A program made the position numbers and the translations under genes. The notes under the pieces are model-generated. The model was not told the origin of the DNA, made no database searches, and saw only the letters and a program-made list of their open reading frames with translations. From an uncultured Archangium sp. (GTDB lineage Bacteria > Myxococcota > Myxococcia > Myxococcales > Myxococcaceae): DNA of 52,017 bases. Numbering within the stretch: the stretch's first letter is position 1; each line of letters opens with the position of its first letter. The stretch is from NCBI GenBank assembly GCA_903905455.1, contig CAIVGN010000016.1, positions 1-52,017 on the forward strand, given 5' to 3'. Of the stretch, positions 8,801 through 15,903 are shown piece after piece.

Positions 8801-10311
8801 GCAGCCTGCGCCAGCAGATGGGGCGCAACTGGTACCGCTCGGTCGACGCGTGGACGCAACGCGCGCGTCGTGACGCCGCCTTCCGCGCCGAGGTGCTCGA
8901 GCTGCTCGCCGAGGGAGAACTGGAGGCCGCAGACCGCGTGGCCTCGGGGTTGCTCGACGTAGACCTCGAGGGCTGCGCGCAGGCGTGGCTCGCGGCCGCG
9001 GAGGTGGACCTGCCCTTCGCGCTCGATGGCCTGCTGCTGCTGGCCGGGCGAGGCCACGCCGAGGGGACGGCGCGGTTGCTCACGCTCATCGACGACGAGG
9101 ACACCGACCTCTCCCTGCCCGCGCGGCGCGTGCTGGGCCGCCTCGACGAAGACGCCGCGATCGACCTGGTGCGCGGTTGCCTGGAGGGGCTCGAGGACGA
9201 CGGCGACGACCAGGTGCCCACGCGCACCCTGGCGGCGTTGTCCGACGCGCGGCTGGTGCAGTTGAAGGACGCGCTGCTTGCCGCGAAGGAGGTGCTCGCG
9301 CGGCCCGACGCGCTCCTCGTGCCGCTGGTGCGCGCTGGCTGGGTGCCCGACGCGAAGACGCTGCAGGAAGGTCACCAGCTGCGGCTGCAAGACGACGACT
9401 TCATGGGCGACCTCTTCGGCGACGAGGAGCCCGACCCGACCGCCACCGCCGTGCGCCTGCACCTCGCGCGGCAGGTGGCCGAGAACGCGGGCCGCGAGGG
9501 TCCGCTGTGGCCCGTCGACGCGCCCGTGGAGAAGTCGAAGCTCGGAACGCAGCGCTTCCTCTCGGTGGCCTGGCCGCTGTGGGAACGCAGCGGCGCGCTG
9601 GCCCGCGTCTTCGAGGTCGCGCCTGCGCGGGCCGCGAAGTCCCTCCCGGCCGAGGGGCAGAAGTACGGCCCCGACGCGTGGCTCGCGTTGCAGGTGCTGC
9701 ACCAGGCGCTGCTGCGCGGTCACGAGGGTGCCGGCGCGCTCGCCACGGCGTTGGAGGTGGCCTCGTTGCCCGCGGACGCCCGGGCGCAGGCGATGCAGTT
9801 GGCGCGCGCGTCGCGGCTCCAGTTCGGCTGGGCGCTCAGCAAGCAGGCGCGCTTCGCCGAGGCGCGCAAGGTGGCCGACGCGGCCGTCGCCGACGCCCCC
9901 GACGATGGGCAGACGTTGTTCTTCGAGGCGCGGCTGTGCTGGCTCGAGAAGAACGACCCGCGCGCGGCCATGCCCCGCATCGAGGCGGGCCTGCTGCGCG
10001 CCACCGACGGCGTGGGCCGGTCCCGGCTGCTCAACCTCTACGGCGCCGCGTACGACGCGCTCCACGAGGTCCCGAAGGCGCTCGAGTGGTTCCACAAGGC
10101 GCTGCTGATCAGCGACGCGCAGGGCGTGGACCACGACACCGGGCAGAAGCGGGGCGACGCGGCCATGACGCACGCCATCCTCTCGAACATCGCCGAGTCC
10201 CACTGGAAGCTGGGGCAGCCCGTCGAGGCGCGGCAGTTCGCCGAGCAGGCGTCACGGCGGGGTTCGACGACCGACATCGTCAAGACCATCCTCGCGGAGG
10301 CGAAGGCGTAG
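5836..10311 (+). CDS. Very large cytoplasmic repeat protein (propeller-, HEAT- and TPR-like regions)
   Basis: 1,491 residues from the ATG at 5836; an in-frame GTG at 5818 adds six residues. There is no signal peptide or membrane segment. The N-terminal 330 residues resemble no family I know. Residues about 360-500 are Ala/Leu-rich helical repeats. About 535-800 alternate short strands with Gly/Asp turns ('DGLVLIDTSD', 'DGRVALAWRGEVVLVDPKT'), suggesting a beta-propeller. Residues 1050-1150 look like HEAT-type helical pairs, and 1325-1488 are TPR-like (FAEARKVADAAVADAPDDG; KALEWFHKALLISDAQG). No catalytic motif was seen, so a scaffold role is the safest guess. It ends convergently 15 bp from the next gene. 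Confidence 0.7.
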   Translation: MPTFELQHTQLPGFAKTWPDEVARIISERLESEIDAGDVRTIVLSIVRGTQRVGVWLKLEWDNYPDAEDTASAVGFLSLAPWLDQVDAVSRGELKLAAPTGWAPHVPLHFEGPEKDGAFKACWLELHRALTATAIEVGTQQLATRFRQPVGLFVSMSGTEARLVAFCDPVGGPLWPLQELRREHGFSSVYPQASLGPAGITIFYPKGEGSDEGGAPCIRRRPLASIERATVDDDELHLHFEGEPFPIRFSAGHTKEEMGGPDRKDVTAALRDCVSAAGKLSTGEVRVELPRSPEAFVAALEAQGEEEDGWLKQLIATHGAQAVSALINGVHLGEKRLAELHQKMASLASDVEAWALVVEHFRHVAGEERADWGWMETRALVALGRWDEVLAPQRVVEDQPGKKKEKKPSPEKALALFTRGDEAAARAELDDSTDGDVLAVRALIEVERSPEAARSLITRALADGIRAHLELHVKAHPVLGQVLREHEAFEASLVASRAAVAALTPSTLDITQQASLTAAPARSLFAAAFSEEGDGKFRVALRRAEGWLAVESDTRVVELRPGQVPVVLWEGEGIEAVVEVPGGLVVTTQRALVLLDARGVPQAELLSPLRFQDPLVAHGSLVACGFGDTLRLARVEGGTVTWCGAIKVNERQHVHSIGFTSATQLLAASSDGLVLIDTSDVMHPRATARVEGQFEILDTWAGHALLKRDSGAQLLDVTAMKGLWHLALGHSPSVAQSTDGRVALAWRGEVVLVDPKTLATERCLLQGSDGSALDDTLAVRVEPNRVVAFTKQEGLMSLEPVALDVGALEQEIAASLLKVRGWADEHFAKWLDGGVPVPGGEEEEDAEDSVAETEPFGGALGRWVGPVASLYPQGPRSVVNTSSDGCVELRFERKDAPRAKRGENEDDRAKAARRLAETVQHTRELLARTLREEALRSILRETAAKVAGRAPVRDFVLGLSCDGLTILDVLTGGGATPPFREVVKPPPARSLRQQMGRNWYRSVDAWTQRARRDAAFRAEVLELLAEGELEAADRVASGLLDVDLEGCAQAWLAAAEVDLPFALDGLLLLAGRGHAEGTARLLTLIDDEDTDLSLPARRVLGRLDEDAAIDLVRGCLEGLEDDGDDQVPTRTLAALSDARLVQLKDALLAAKEVLARPDALLVPLVRAGWVPDAKTLQEGHQLRLQDDDFMGDLFGDEEPDPTATAVRLHLARQVAENAGREGPLWPVDAPVEKSKLGTQRFLSVAWPLWERSGALARVFEVAPARAAKSLPAEGQKYGPDAWLALQVLHQALLRGHEGAGALATALEVASLPADARAQAMQLARASRLQFGWALSKQARFAEARKVADAAVADAPDDGQTLFFEARLCWLEKNDPRAAMPRIEAGLLRATDGVGRSRLLNLYGAAYDALHEVPKALEWFHKALLISDAQGVDHDTGQKRGDAAMTHAILSNIAESHWKLGQPVEARQFAEQASRRGSTTDIVKTILAEAKA

Positions 10312-10326
10312 GCGCGGCCTGACCCC

Positions 10327-10539
10327 TCAAGGGGCTGCGGGCGCGACGTGCTCCGTGTAGCCGGGGTCGCGGTGGTTGAAGTCGGGGTTGTGCGCGTCCC
10401 AGCACTCGTGCCCGCAGAAAATCAACTGCAGGCGCTTGCGGTTGCAGGTGGACACGGTGCACTTCACGTAGGCGCCGCCGAAGGGGATGGGCTTCTTGCA
10501 GATGTTGCACTTGCCCCAGTTGCCGGTCTCGACCGTCAT
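10327..10539 (-). CDS. Small zinc-ribbon-like protein
   Basis: A 70-residue protein from the ATG at 10539. Cysteines are arranged CNICKKPIPFGGAYVKC, then C at 'STCNRK', then CGHEC, followed by a His-rich 'WDAHNPDFNHRD'. This is enough for one or two zinc sites of the treble-clef or ribbon type. No signal peptide is present. The first Cys pair followed by 'KPIPFGGAYVKC' resembles LIM/MYND-like small modules, but I cannot assign a family. It is convergent with the large repeat protein gene; CCCCTCAAGGGG in the 15-bp gap could form only a very small hairpin. Confidence 0.7.
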   Translation of the reverse strand: MTVETGNWGKCNICKKPIPFGGAYVKCTVSTCNRKRLQLIFCGHECWDAHNPDFNHRDPGYTEHVAPAAP

Positions 10540-10568
10540 GGCTGGACGCTACTCCATGCGCTGACGCC

Positions 10569-10640
10569 TCAGAACCGCGCCTGGAGATACAGCTGGCCCC
10601 GCACGGTGAGTTGGTCGGCCTTGCCGGAGTACGAGAGGTT
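10569..10640 (-). pseudogene. Remnant: last 23 codons of an outer-membrane beta-barrel gene
   Basis: The minus strand from 10640 reads NLSYSGKADQLTVRGQLYLQ then ARF and a stop. Alternating polar and hydrophobic residues with a terminal Phe are the classic last strand and BAM recognition signature of outer-membrane beta-barrels. The piece stops exactly where the IS91-like sequence begins at 10641, so the rest of the gene is gone. It is too short to name the porin family. Confidence 0.5.
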
Positions 10641-10808
10641 GCGGTGGCGCTGGTGAAGCGCTTGGTGGCCCTCGTGCCCCCGCGGGGACTGCACCTCACC
10701 TGCTTCCACTTCAGTCTTCGCGCCCAACGCACGCCTGCGCGCGTCCGTCATGCTGGCTCCCCGCAGGCGCCCGTCGTCACCACGGAGAGGGCGCCTCGGG
10801 CCATCGTC
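10641..10808 (+). mobile_element. IS91-family transposase fragment, copy A (decayed)
   Basis: Plus-strand translation gives 'ALVKRLVALVPPRGLHLTCF' in one frame and, after a one-base shift, 'SVFAPNARLRASVMLAP'. This is the well-known IS91/IS801 transposase segment in which a leucine-rich stretch and 'VPPPR.H' precede 'GVFAPN..LR'. The shift lies in CACTTCAGTC and is identical in copy B (14703-14871), to which this copy is nearly identical over 168 bp. The IS sequence ends at 10808, at the junction with an unrelated BNR-like fragment. No terminal IS features or GTTC-type target are visible. Confidence 0.72.
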
Positions 10809-10940
10809 GGCGTCGCCTCGGACGGCAAGGGCGCATGGTCCAGCGACGACGACGGCTCGAACTGGACGCGCGCCTCGAACTTCCCAGCGGGAAACGGCCT
10901 GCTGTACCTCGCCTCAGGCGACCTCAGCGCCTGCCCGTGA
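10809..10940 (+). pseudogene. BNR/sialidase-repeat-like gene fragment
   Basis: Immediately after the IS91 fragment the plus strand continues GVASDGKGAWSSDDDGSNWT, then 'RASNFPAGNGLLYLASGDLSACP' and a stop. The 'S.DDG.NW' core is the Asp-box (BNR) motif found in sialidases and in Vps10-like or photosynthesis-assembly propellers. Only about 43 codons survive and there is no start. The fragment may be part of a secreted propeller protein whose two ends were lost. Confidence 0.4.
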
Positions 10941-11193
10941 CAGGCCCGCGACGGTGCGCTGCAGTTCGACGAACCGAAGCTCCGTCAGCTCCCCGCTGGG
11001 CACGAGCGCGTCCACGAGACGACCTCGAGGACTGTGTAGTTCCAACCGACGTGCAGAGTCCCGCCCGGTTGCCGGGCGTGAGCTGCTTCTGACCAGCGTG
11101 GAGGTGCCCGCTGCGAAGCCGCGTCGCGCCCTCGTCTTGCGGGCGCTCGGCCTGACGGAGCCAGTCCTCATGGTCGACTGGAGCAATCGCGTT
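10941..11193. other. Non-coding stretch between fragments and the TetR gene
   Basis: No frame with convincing protein character is seen on either strand. The plus-strand frame continuing from the BNR-like fragment reads 'ARDGALQFDEPKLRQLPAG' before a stop at about 11035. This could be more of the same decayed gene. No hairpin with a T-run was found. Confidence 0.35.
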
Positions 11194-11868
11194 TCAGCGA
11201 AGAGCTGCCCGTTGCTGCTGCTTCCGCAGCGTCTCCAGGCCGTCGAGGAGCAGGTCGAGGCCCAGCTCGAGCTGGTGCAGGCCGCTCTGCCGCCCGGCGA
11301 TGACCTCCTGCGACATGCCATTGAGCCACGGGAAGTGCTCCACCGGGATCAGCGGCAGGAACTGCTTCGCCGCCGACGCGTACTCGGTGGAATCGATCGG
11401 GAAGTTCAGCGCCTGGAAGGTGAAGCCGTAGGTGTACGCGTCGAGCGCGTTCCACGCGTGGTCGGCCAGGGCGTAGGGGAAGCCCCCTTGGACCAGCACC
11501 CCGATGGTCTGGTCCACGTAGCGCAGCATGCGGGGCCCGATGTTGAGCCGGGAGACGAACAGCATCGTCGCCCACGGGTGCCGCATCAGCACCGTGTGCG
11601 CTGATTGAGCCCGCCTTCGCATCGCCGCTCTCCAGTCACCGCCCGCCACCGGGAGATCGATCTCGCTGACCACCAACTCCACGAGCCCATCGAGGATCTG
11701 CTCCTTGTTGGTCACGTGGTTGTAGAGCGACATCGCCTCGACCTTCAGCGCCTGCGCGAGGTTGCGCATGGAGAGCGCGTCCAGCCCGTCCTTGTCCGCC
11801 AACTGCAGCGCCGCGCTCATCACGCGCTCCGGCGTCAGCGGCGCCCTCTTCCTGGGCTTCGACTTCAT
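11194..11868 (-). CDS. TetR/AcrR-family transcriptional repressor
   Basis: 224 residues from the ATG at 11868 (MKSKPRKRAPLTPERVMSA). Longer in-frame starts exist up to 11940 but would run through the operator region. The N-terminal helix-turn-helix spans about residues 10-57 ('ALSMRNLAQALKVEAMSLYN' is the recognition region), followed by an alpha-helical ligand and dimerisation domain resembling TetR C-terminal domains. The gene is divergent from an SDR/MDR pair. The 95-bp gap between them contains a 15-bp palindrome, so it most likely represses that pair and itself until a small aldehyde, ketone or quinone-like ligand binds. The ligand is inference. Confidence 0.85.
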   Translation of the reverse strand: MKSKPRKRAPLTPERVMSAALQLADKDGLDALSMRNLAQALKVEAMSLYNHVTNKEQILDGLVELVVSEIDLPVAGGDWRAAMRRRAQSAHTVLMRHPWATMLFVSRLNIGPRMLRYVDQTIGVLVQGGFPYALADHAWNALDAYTYGFTFQALNFPIDSTEYASAAKQFLPLIPVEHFPWLNGMSQEVIAGRQSGLHQLELGLDLLLDGLETLRKQQQRAALR

Positions 11869-11888
11869 ACATACAGCGTAAGCCATGC

Positions 11889-11928
11889 TTGACAGGACTG
11901 CCATGCTGACGTTACTTACGGCGTAAGT
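11889..11928 (+). promoter_or_regulatory. Promoter and TetR-type operator for the SDR/MDR pair
   Basis: TTGACA at 11889-11894 is a perfect -35 hexamer on the plus strand. About 17 bp downstream, where the -10 should be (TTACTT, poor match), begins the palindrome ACTTACGGCGTAAGT (11914-11928): two perfect 7-bp arms around one G. A further half-site GCGTAAG occurs at 11876-11882, near the TetR start. Operators overlapping the -10 are typical for TetR repressors. Confidence 0.6.
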
Positions 11929-11963
11929 CGACCAGCGCATGGTCGCCAGCCAAGGGGTCCGCC

Positions 11964-12884
11964 ATGTCGCTTTACGAGCTGTTCAGGTCGAAGGGTCCCA
12001 GTGGCTTTGGCTACGGCTCCACCGCCGAGCAGGTGACCGAAGGGGTGTCGCTCGGGGGGAAGACCTTCCTCGTCACGGGCTGCAACTCGGGCCTGGGCCA
12101 GGAGGTGCTGAGGGTCGTCGCGCTGCGGGGCGGCCGCGTCGTGGGCACGGCGAGGACGCAGGAGAAGGCGAAGGCGGCCTGCGACGGGGTGACGGGCCAG
12201 ACGGTGCCGCTGGCGTGCGAGCTGTCGGACCCCACGAGCGTGAAGGCGTGCGTGGCGGAGGTGAAGCGCCTGGGCCTGAGGCTCGACGGCATCATCTGCA
12301 ACGCCGGCATCATGGGGGTCCAGACCGAGCAGTGCTTCGGCTACGAGAAGCAGTTCTTCACCAACCACATCGGCCACTTCATCCTCGTCACCGGGTTGCT
12401 CGAGCAGCTCATCGACACGGGCCGCGTGGTGATGCTCAGCAGCGACGCGCACACGATGGCGCCGAAGGACGGCATCCAGTTCGACGACCTGGCCGGCACC
12501 GCGGGCCAGGCCGACATGAGCAGCTATGGCCACTCGAAGCTGGCCAACCTGCTCTTCGCCAGGGAGCTCGCGCGCCGCTTCGCCGGAACGGGGAAGACCG
12601 CCAACGCAGTGCACCCTGGCGTCATCCACACCAACCTGGGCCGGCATACGAACCGGGTCTTCATGTTCTTCTTCGGCCTGCTGGGGCCGCTGGTGCTCAA
12701 GAGCGTGCAGCAGGGCGCTGCGACTGCGGTCTACGTCGCCACCCACCCCTCGGTCGCGACGCGCTCCGGCGAGTACTTCGCCGACTGCAACGTCGCGAAG
12801 GCCAGCGCCATCGCGGGTGACGCGGTGATGGCGAAGCGGCTCTGGGACGTCTCGGAGCAGATCGTCGCCGGCCTTCCCCACTGA
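11964..12884 (+). CDS. Short-chain dehydrogenase/reductase (retinol-dehydrogenase-like)
   Basis: 306 residues. The Rossmann motif TGCNSGLG is at 39-46, the NAG motif at about 112-114, the catalytic Ser in 'VVMLSSDAH' and the catalytic Tyr188 and Lys192 in YGHSK. This is the classical SDR set, with the length and 'SSDAH' style of retinol-dehydrogenase/WW-oxidoreductase-like bacterial SDRs that use NAD(P)H on aldehydes, ketones or alcohols. A hydrophobic stretch 'VFMFFFGLLGPLVL' near residue 235 may touch the membrane or bind a lipophilic substrate. It is the first gene of a two-gene unit divergent from the TetR repressor. Confidence 0.87.
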   Translation: MSLYELFRSKGPSGFGYGSTAEQVTEGVSLGGKTFLVTGCNSGLGQEVLRVVALRGGRVVGTARTQEKAKAACDGVTGQTVPLACELSDPTSVKACVAEVKRLGLRLDGIICNAGIMGVQTEQCFGYEKQFFTNHIGHFILVTGLLEQLIDTGRVVMLSSDAHTMAPKDGIQFDDLAGTAGQADMSSYGHSKLANLLFARELARRFAGTGKTANAVHPGVIHTNLGRHTNRVFMFFFGLLGPLVLKSVQQGAATAVYVATHPSVATRSGEYFADCNVAKASAIAGDAVMAKRLWDVSEQIVAGLPH

Positions 12885-12917
12885 CCTCGTTCCTCCCTTC
12901 ACCCCACAGGAGCTCCC

Positions 12918-13886
12918 ATGCAGGCCATCGTTCATCGCACCTACGGTCCTCCCGATCTCCTGACCCTCGAAGAGATTGAACGACCCGTGCCCGGTGACGA
13001 CGAGGTGCTCGTCCGGGTGCACGCCGCCGCGGCCAGCGTCGCCGACGTGCACATCATCACCGGCACGCCCTACCTCATCCGCCTCAGCCCCTTCGGTGGC
13101 CTGCCGGGGCCCAGGCACCGGGTGCCCGGCGCGGCGATGGCCGGCACGGTGGAGGCGGTCGGCGCGAAGGTGACCAGCCTGCGCCCCGGCGACGAGGTCT
13201 TCGGCCAGGCCACCACCGGCGCGTTCGCGGAGTACCTCGTCATGCCGGCGAAGCTGCTGGCGCCCAGGCCGACCAACCTGTCGTTCGAGGAAGCGGCGCT
13301 GGTGCCCTGGGGCGCCACGGCGCTGCAGGGCCTGCGCGTCGCCGGGCTGAAGGCGGGCCAGCGGCTGCTCGTCAACGGCGCCTCGGGCGGGGTGGGCACC
13401 TGGACGGTGCAGATCGCCAAGTCGATGGGAGCCCACGTCACCGCGGTCTGCAGCACGCGCAACGTGGAGTTGGTGCGTTCGCTCGGCGCTGACGAGGTCA
13501 TCGACTACACGAAGGACGACTTCCTGCAGGGCGGGCCTCGCTTCGAGGTGATGATGGACCTCGTGGGGAACCACCCGCTCTCAGCGTGTCGCAGCGTGCT
13601 CACGCAGACCGGCACCTACCTCCCCTGCTCCGGCGGAGGCGGTGACTGGGTCGGCCCCATGTTCCGCATCCTCATGGGCCTCTTCAGCTCGCTGTTCAGC
13701 ACGAGGAAGTTCAAGACCTTCGTCATGACGCCGAACCAGGAAGACCTCCTCTTCCTCAAGGGGCTCGTCGAGTCCGGCCAGGCCACGCCCATCGTGGAGC
13801 GAGCCTGGCCGCTGCGCGAGGCTGCCCAGGCGCTGCACCACGTCGCGCAGGGACACTCGCGGGGACAGACCGTGCTCAAGGTCTGA
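12918..13886 (+). CDS. MDR-family NAD(P)-dependent oxidoreductase (quinone-reductase/alcohol-dehydrogenase type)
   Basis: 322 residues with ATG at 12918 and AGGAG eight bases upstream. The GroES-like domain spans about residues 1-125; the zinc ligands of true alcohol dehydrogenases are not evident, as in zinc-independent quinone reductases. The nucleotide-binding motif NGASGGVGTWTVQIAKSMGA begins at 153, followed by 'VTAVCSTRNVELVRSLGAD' and 'EVIDYTKDDF', standard for the MDR superfamily. The gene starts 33 bp after the SDR gene and is probably co-transcribed. Together they suggest stepwise reduction of a carbonyl or quinone compound sensed by the TetR regulator. Confidence 0.87.
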   Translation: MQAIVHRTYGPPDLLTLEEIERPVPGDDEVLVRVHAAAASVADVHIITGTPYLIRLSPFGGLPGPRHRVPGAAMAGTVEAVGAKVTSLRPGDEVFGQATTGAFAEYLVMPAKLLAPRPTNLSFEEAALVPWGATALQGLRVAGLKAGQRLLVNGASGGVGTWTVQIAKSMGAHVTAVCSTRNVELVRSLGADEVIDYTKDDFLQGGPRFEVMMDLVGNHPLSACRSVLTQTGTYLPCSGGGGDWVGPMFRILMGLFSSLFSTRKFKTFVMTPNQEDLLFLKGLVESGQATPIVERAWPLREAAQALHHVAQGHSRGQTVLKV

Positions 13887-14073
13887 TCATCGCTTCGAGT
13901 CGATCGAGCTGGTCCGAAGGGCGGTCGGCGACGGACCCCGGCCTCCACCAGTGCCAGCGCAAGCGAAGTCGGTTGAGCAACGGCGCGAGCGCGGATTCCG
14001 CATGACCCGCAGGGGACCTCCGGTCGCGCGCGGCACCTGACGTGTTGGCCGGGTCCCTGCTCTGTCGGTCGCC

Positions 14074-14335
14074 ATGAAAACTCTCTTCAGGGTGCTGGTG
14101 GCGGTCCTCTCGGGGTGTGGCACGCAGAGCCTGGGCTACAGCGCCGTCAACAGCAGCGCGAAGGTCAACGCGACCAGCACCTCCGCGTGGTCCTGCTCGG
14201 CGACCTCGCGGCTGATGACGGGCAACGGCCTTCCCGACCACGACGTCACGGGCGGCTCGTTCGCCACGCCCATCTCGGCGCAGAACCTCTCGGTCACCTT
14301 CACGCGCGCGCCGACGGTCTCTGCAGACAAGGTCA
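14074..14335 (+). pseudogene. YHYH-domain lipoprotein, truncated after the N-terminus
   Basis: From the ATG at 14074 the product starts with a lipoprotein signal, MKTLFRVLVAVLSGC. It continues 'SSAKVNATSTSAW' and TGNGLPDHDVTGG, then 'TPISAQNLSVTFTRAP'. The 'GxPxHDV' and 'ISAQN' pair is typical of the start of YHYH-domain secreted proteins. After about residue 88 the frame runs into low-complexity Pro/Arg/Ala sequence that is antisense to an outer-membrane protein remnant, so the rest of the domain, including the YHYH motif, is missing. Confidence 0.5.
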
Positions 14336-14597
14336 CCAGGCCGCCGCCCGCAGCTCGAGCTGGAGCCCCGAGGCCAGGGGCAGCTCGACCCCGACGAAGA
14401 GATCCGGCCGCACCTCGTTCAGGTTGATCAGGTTGTTGAGCACCGTCTTGAAGCGCCCGCTGACGAAGAGCGAGCCGGCCTGGGTGGCGACCTCCGCCGT
14501 CAGCACCGGCACGAAGACGTCGCCGAGCGGGGGCAGTCCCCAGGCGTTGGCCCAATCAAAGCTCGGCAGGCGCGTGGTGGCGTTGAAGGGCCGGGCC
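14333..14597 (-). pseudogene. Remnant: C-terminal part of an outer-membrane beta-barrel-like gene
   Basis: The minus-strand frame ends at 14333 with 'SGLQLELRAAAW' and a stop. Upstream it reads 'LFVSGRFKTVLNNLINLNEV' and 'RPDLFVGVELPL', amphipathic alternating strands with a terminal aromatic residue as in outer-membrane barrels. The segment begins at the IS91-like sequence of copy B and abuts the truncated YHYH gene on its other side. No start or signal peptide survives. An in-frame ATG exists at 14623, but that part belongs to the IS-derived sequence. Confidence 0.45.
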
Positions 14598-14925
14598 CTG
14601 GGCTTCTCACTGCACGCGGACACGGCCGTGCACGGCTTCGACAGGGTGGGGCAGCAGCGGCTGTGTGGCTACGGCGCGCGCGGGCCCGCGTTGGAGTTGA
14701 CGGCGGTGGCGCTGGTGAAGCGGCTGGTGGCCCTCGTGCCCCGGCGGGGACTGCACCTCACCTGCTTCCACTTCAGTCTTCGCGCCCAACGCACGCCTGC
14801 GCGGGTCCGTCATGCTGGCTCCCCCGCGGGCGCCCGTCGTCACCACGGAGAGGGCGCCTCCGGCCATCGTCAAGCGTGCCCGGCTCGACTGGGCCACCGC
14901 GCTGGCCCGCACCTTCGGCGCCGAC
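14598..14925 (+). mobile_element. IS91-family transposase fragment, copy B (decayed, internal deletion)
   Basis: The plus strand reads GFSLHADTAVHGFDRVGQQR and 'LCGYGARGPALE', matching the IS91 transposase stretch 'lHa.t.v.a.dr..LeRLcRY..RP'. It then jumps, through an internal deletion near 14690-14703, to ALVKRLVALVPRRGLHLTCF. A one-base shift in CACTTCAGTC puts the continuation SVFAPNARLRASVMLAP in another frame, which goes on to 'RLDWATALARTFGAD' and a stop at 14926. The same shift is present in copy A. Confidence 0.75.
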
Positions 14926-14928
14926 TGA

Positions 14929-15010
14929 CGAGGCGCAAGTCGATCGCCTGAAGGTCTCGACTCCGCAGGCCCCGGTGTCCCTCGTGTTCCGCATCGTCGA
15001 GAAGCTCTGA
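14929..15010 (+). pseudogene. C-terminal gene fragment downstream of IS91 copy B
   Basis: Directly after the IS-derived stop codon the plus strand reads DEAQVDRLKVSTPQAPVSLV and ends 'FRIVEKL' with a stop at 15008-15010. The composition looks like a genuine protein end, but no start or family can be recognised. It is probably another gene 3' end brought next to the IS sequence. Confidence 0.3.
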
Positions 15011-15011
15011 G

Positions 15012-15602
15012 TCAGCCCTCGGTGCGAACCCAGTTCGCGAAGGCCTCGACCAACGCGGGTGGGTTCGCGGCTTCGTTCTGCAGCGCGATCTTCTCGTAGT
15101 ACTCGAGCTCGTGAATCAGCACCGGCACGGGGCGGCCCAGAATGCGGGTGATCTCGCCGCTCGCGTGGAGCTCCTTCACCACCTGCACCGCGACGCCCAC
15201 GAACTCGTCCGTCAGGGCTTCGTCCAGCTTCAGCGTGGCTTCGAAGTCTCGATCCTGATCCTCGTCGGAGTACCAGATGCCACGCACCGTGGCCCAGGCC
15301 TGCCGAAGTGACGCGCCGAGGGTGTCGGAGCGTTCGCCGCACACCTCGACCAGCGAGTTCTGCAGCCAGAACGCGAAGTTCCACCGCGCCTCGTTGGGGC
15401 CTGAGGCCCGCGGGGTGCACTCCGCCACCTGTCGCTCGGTATTGAAGCCCACCGTGATGCTCGGCCTGCGCGGGTCATCGTCGAGGTCCTGAACCCAGAG
15501 CGAGATGACGTAGAGGTCAGCGCGATCGTCGGCCGAAATGGAGCTGAGCGCTTTGATCAGCTCGCAGCGCAGGTGCGTGGACAGCTTCATGGTCTGCCGC
15601 AT
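15012..15602 (-). CDS. Uncharacterised cytoplasmic protein, DUF4303-like
   Basis: 196 residues from the ATG at 15602 (MRQTMKLSTHLRCELIKAL); the second Met, at 15590, is an equally good start. The order is an alpha helix, then 'DLYVISLWVQDLDDDP' and 'SITVGFNTERQ', Trp-rich 'EARWNFAFWLQN', and 'WATVRGIWYSDED' leading to a helical C-terminus. The beginning resembles DUF4303/SMI1-associated proteins, where a strand 'fyalsl..dd...p.i.v.fNTe' follows a first helix; this link is by eye only. No signal peptide is present. Similar proteins often occur as immunity-like or orphan genes in myxobacteria, but nothing here proves that. It survives intact between decayed fragments. Confidence 0.6.
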   Translation of the reverse strand: MRQTMKLSTHLRCELIKALSSISADDRADLYVISLWVQDLDDDPRRPSITVGFNTERQVAECTPRASGPNEARWNFAFWLQNSLVEVCGERSDTLGASLRQAWATVRGIWYSDEDQDRDFEATLKLDEALTDEFVGVAVQVVKELHASGEITRILGRPVPVLIHELEYYEKIALQNEAANPPALVEAFANWVRTEG

Positions 15603-15801
15603 TGTTGCCTCGAATGCATGAAACCACGAGGAAACCAGTGGCTTCTCGCACTTGAGGAAGGCGACTCGAGAGGGTGACCCGGACCGGCGCTGCAGCGAGT
15701 CACGTGAGTCACCTTCTTCGCGGCGAGGGGCCTGTTCGCGGCGAGCAAAGCTGCTCGCGACTTTCAACGACTGCTTCCCTGTTTGCTGTTGTCGTCACAC
15801 G

Positions 15802-15882
15802 ACACCGCCAGAACGGATTCTACAAAAACGGGGTTGGAGACACTTTTTGCAGAATCCGTTGCGCGGCAGAATCCGGCGGTGT
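15802..15882. repeat. Nested inverted repeat (hairpin or miniature element end)
   Basis: The inner arms AACGGATTCTACAAAAA (15812-15828) and TTTTTGCAGAATCCGTT (15844-15860) pair at 16 of 17 positions around a 15-base loop. The outer arms ACACCGCC (15802-15809) and GGCGGTGT (15875-15882) are perfect. GCAGAATCCG also recurs as a direct repeat at 15849 and 15867. The A/T runs stand out against the GC-rich surroundings. It lies upstream of the macro-like pseudogene. It could be a terminator-like hairpin, a protein-binding site or a tiny transposable element. Confidence 0.6.
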
Positions 15883-15903
15883 GGCTCGAAGCGGTGTTGC
15901 TCA

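Noticed and set aside
8380-10203. A 607-codon open frame antisense to the large repeat protein
   Set aside because: Composition is that of a shadow frame; the plus strand has coherent repeats and third-position GC bias.
10321-10335. Terminator between the large repeat protein and the small zinc protein
   Set aside because: CCCCTCAAGGGG offers only a four-base stem and no T-run.
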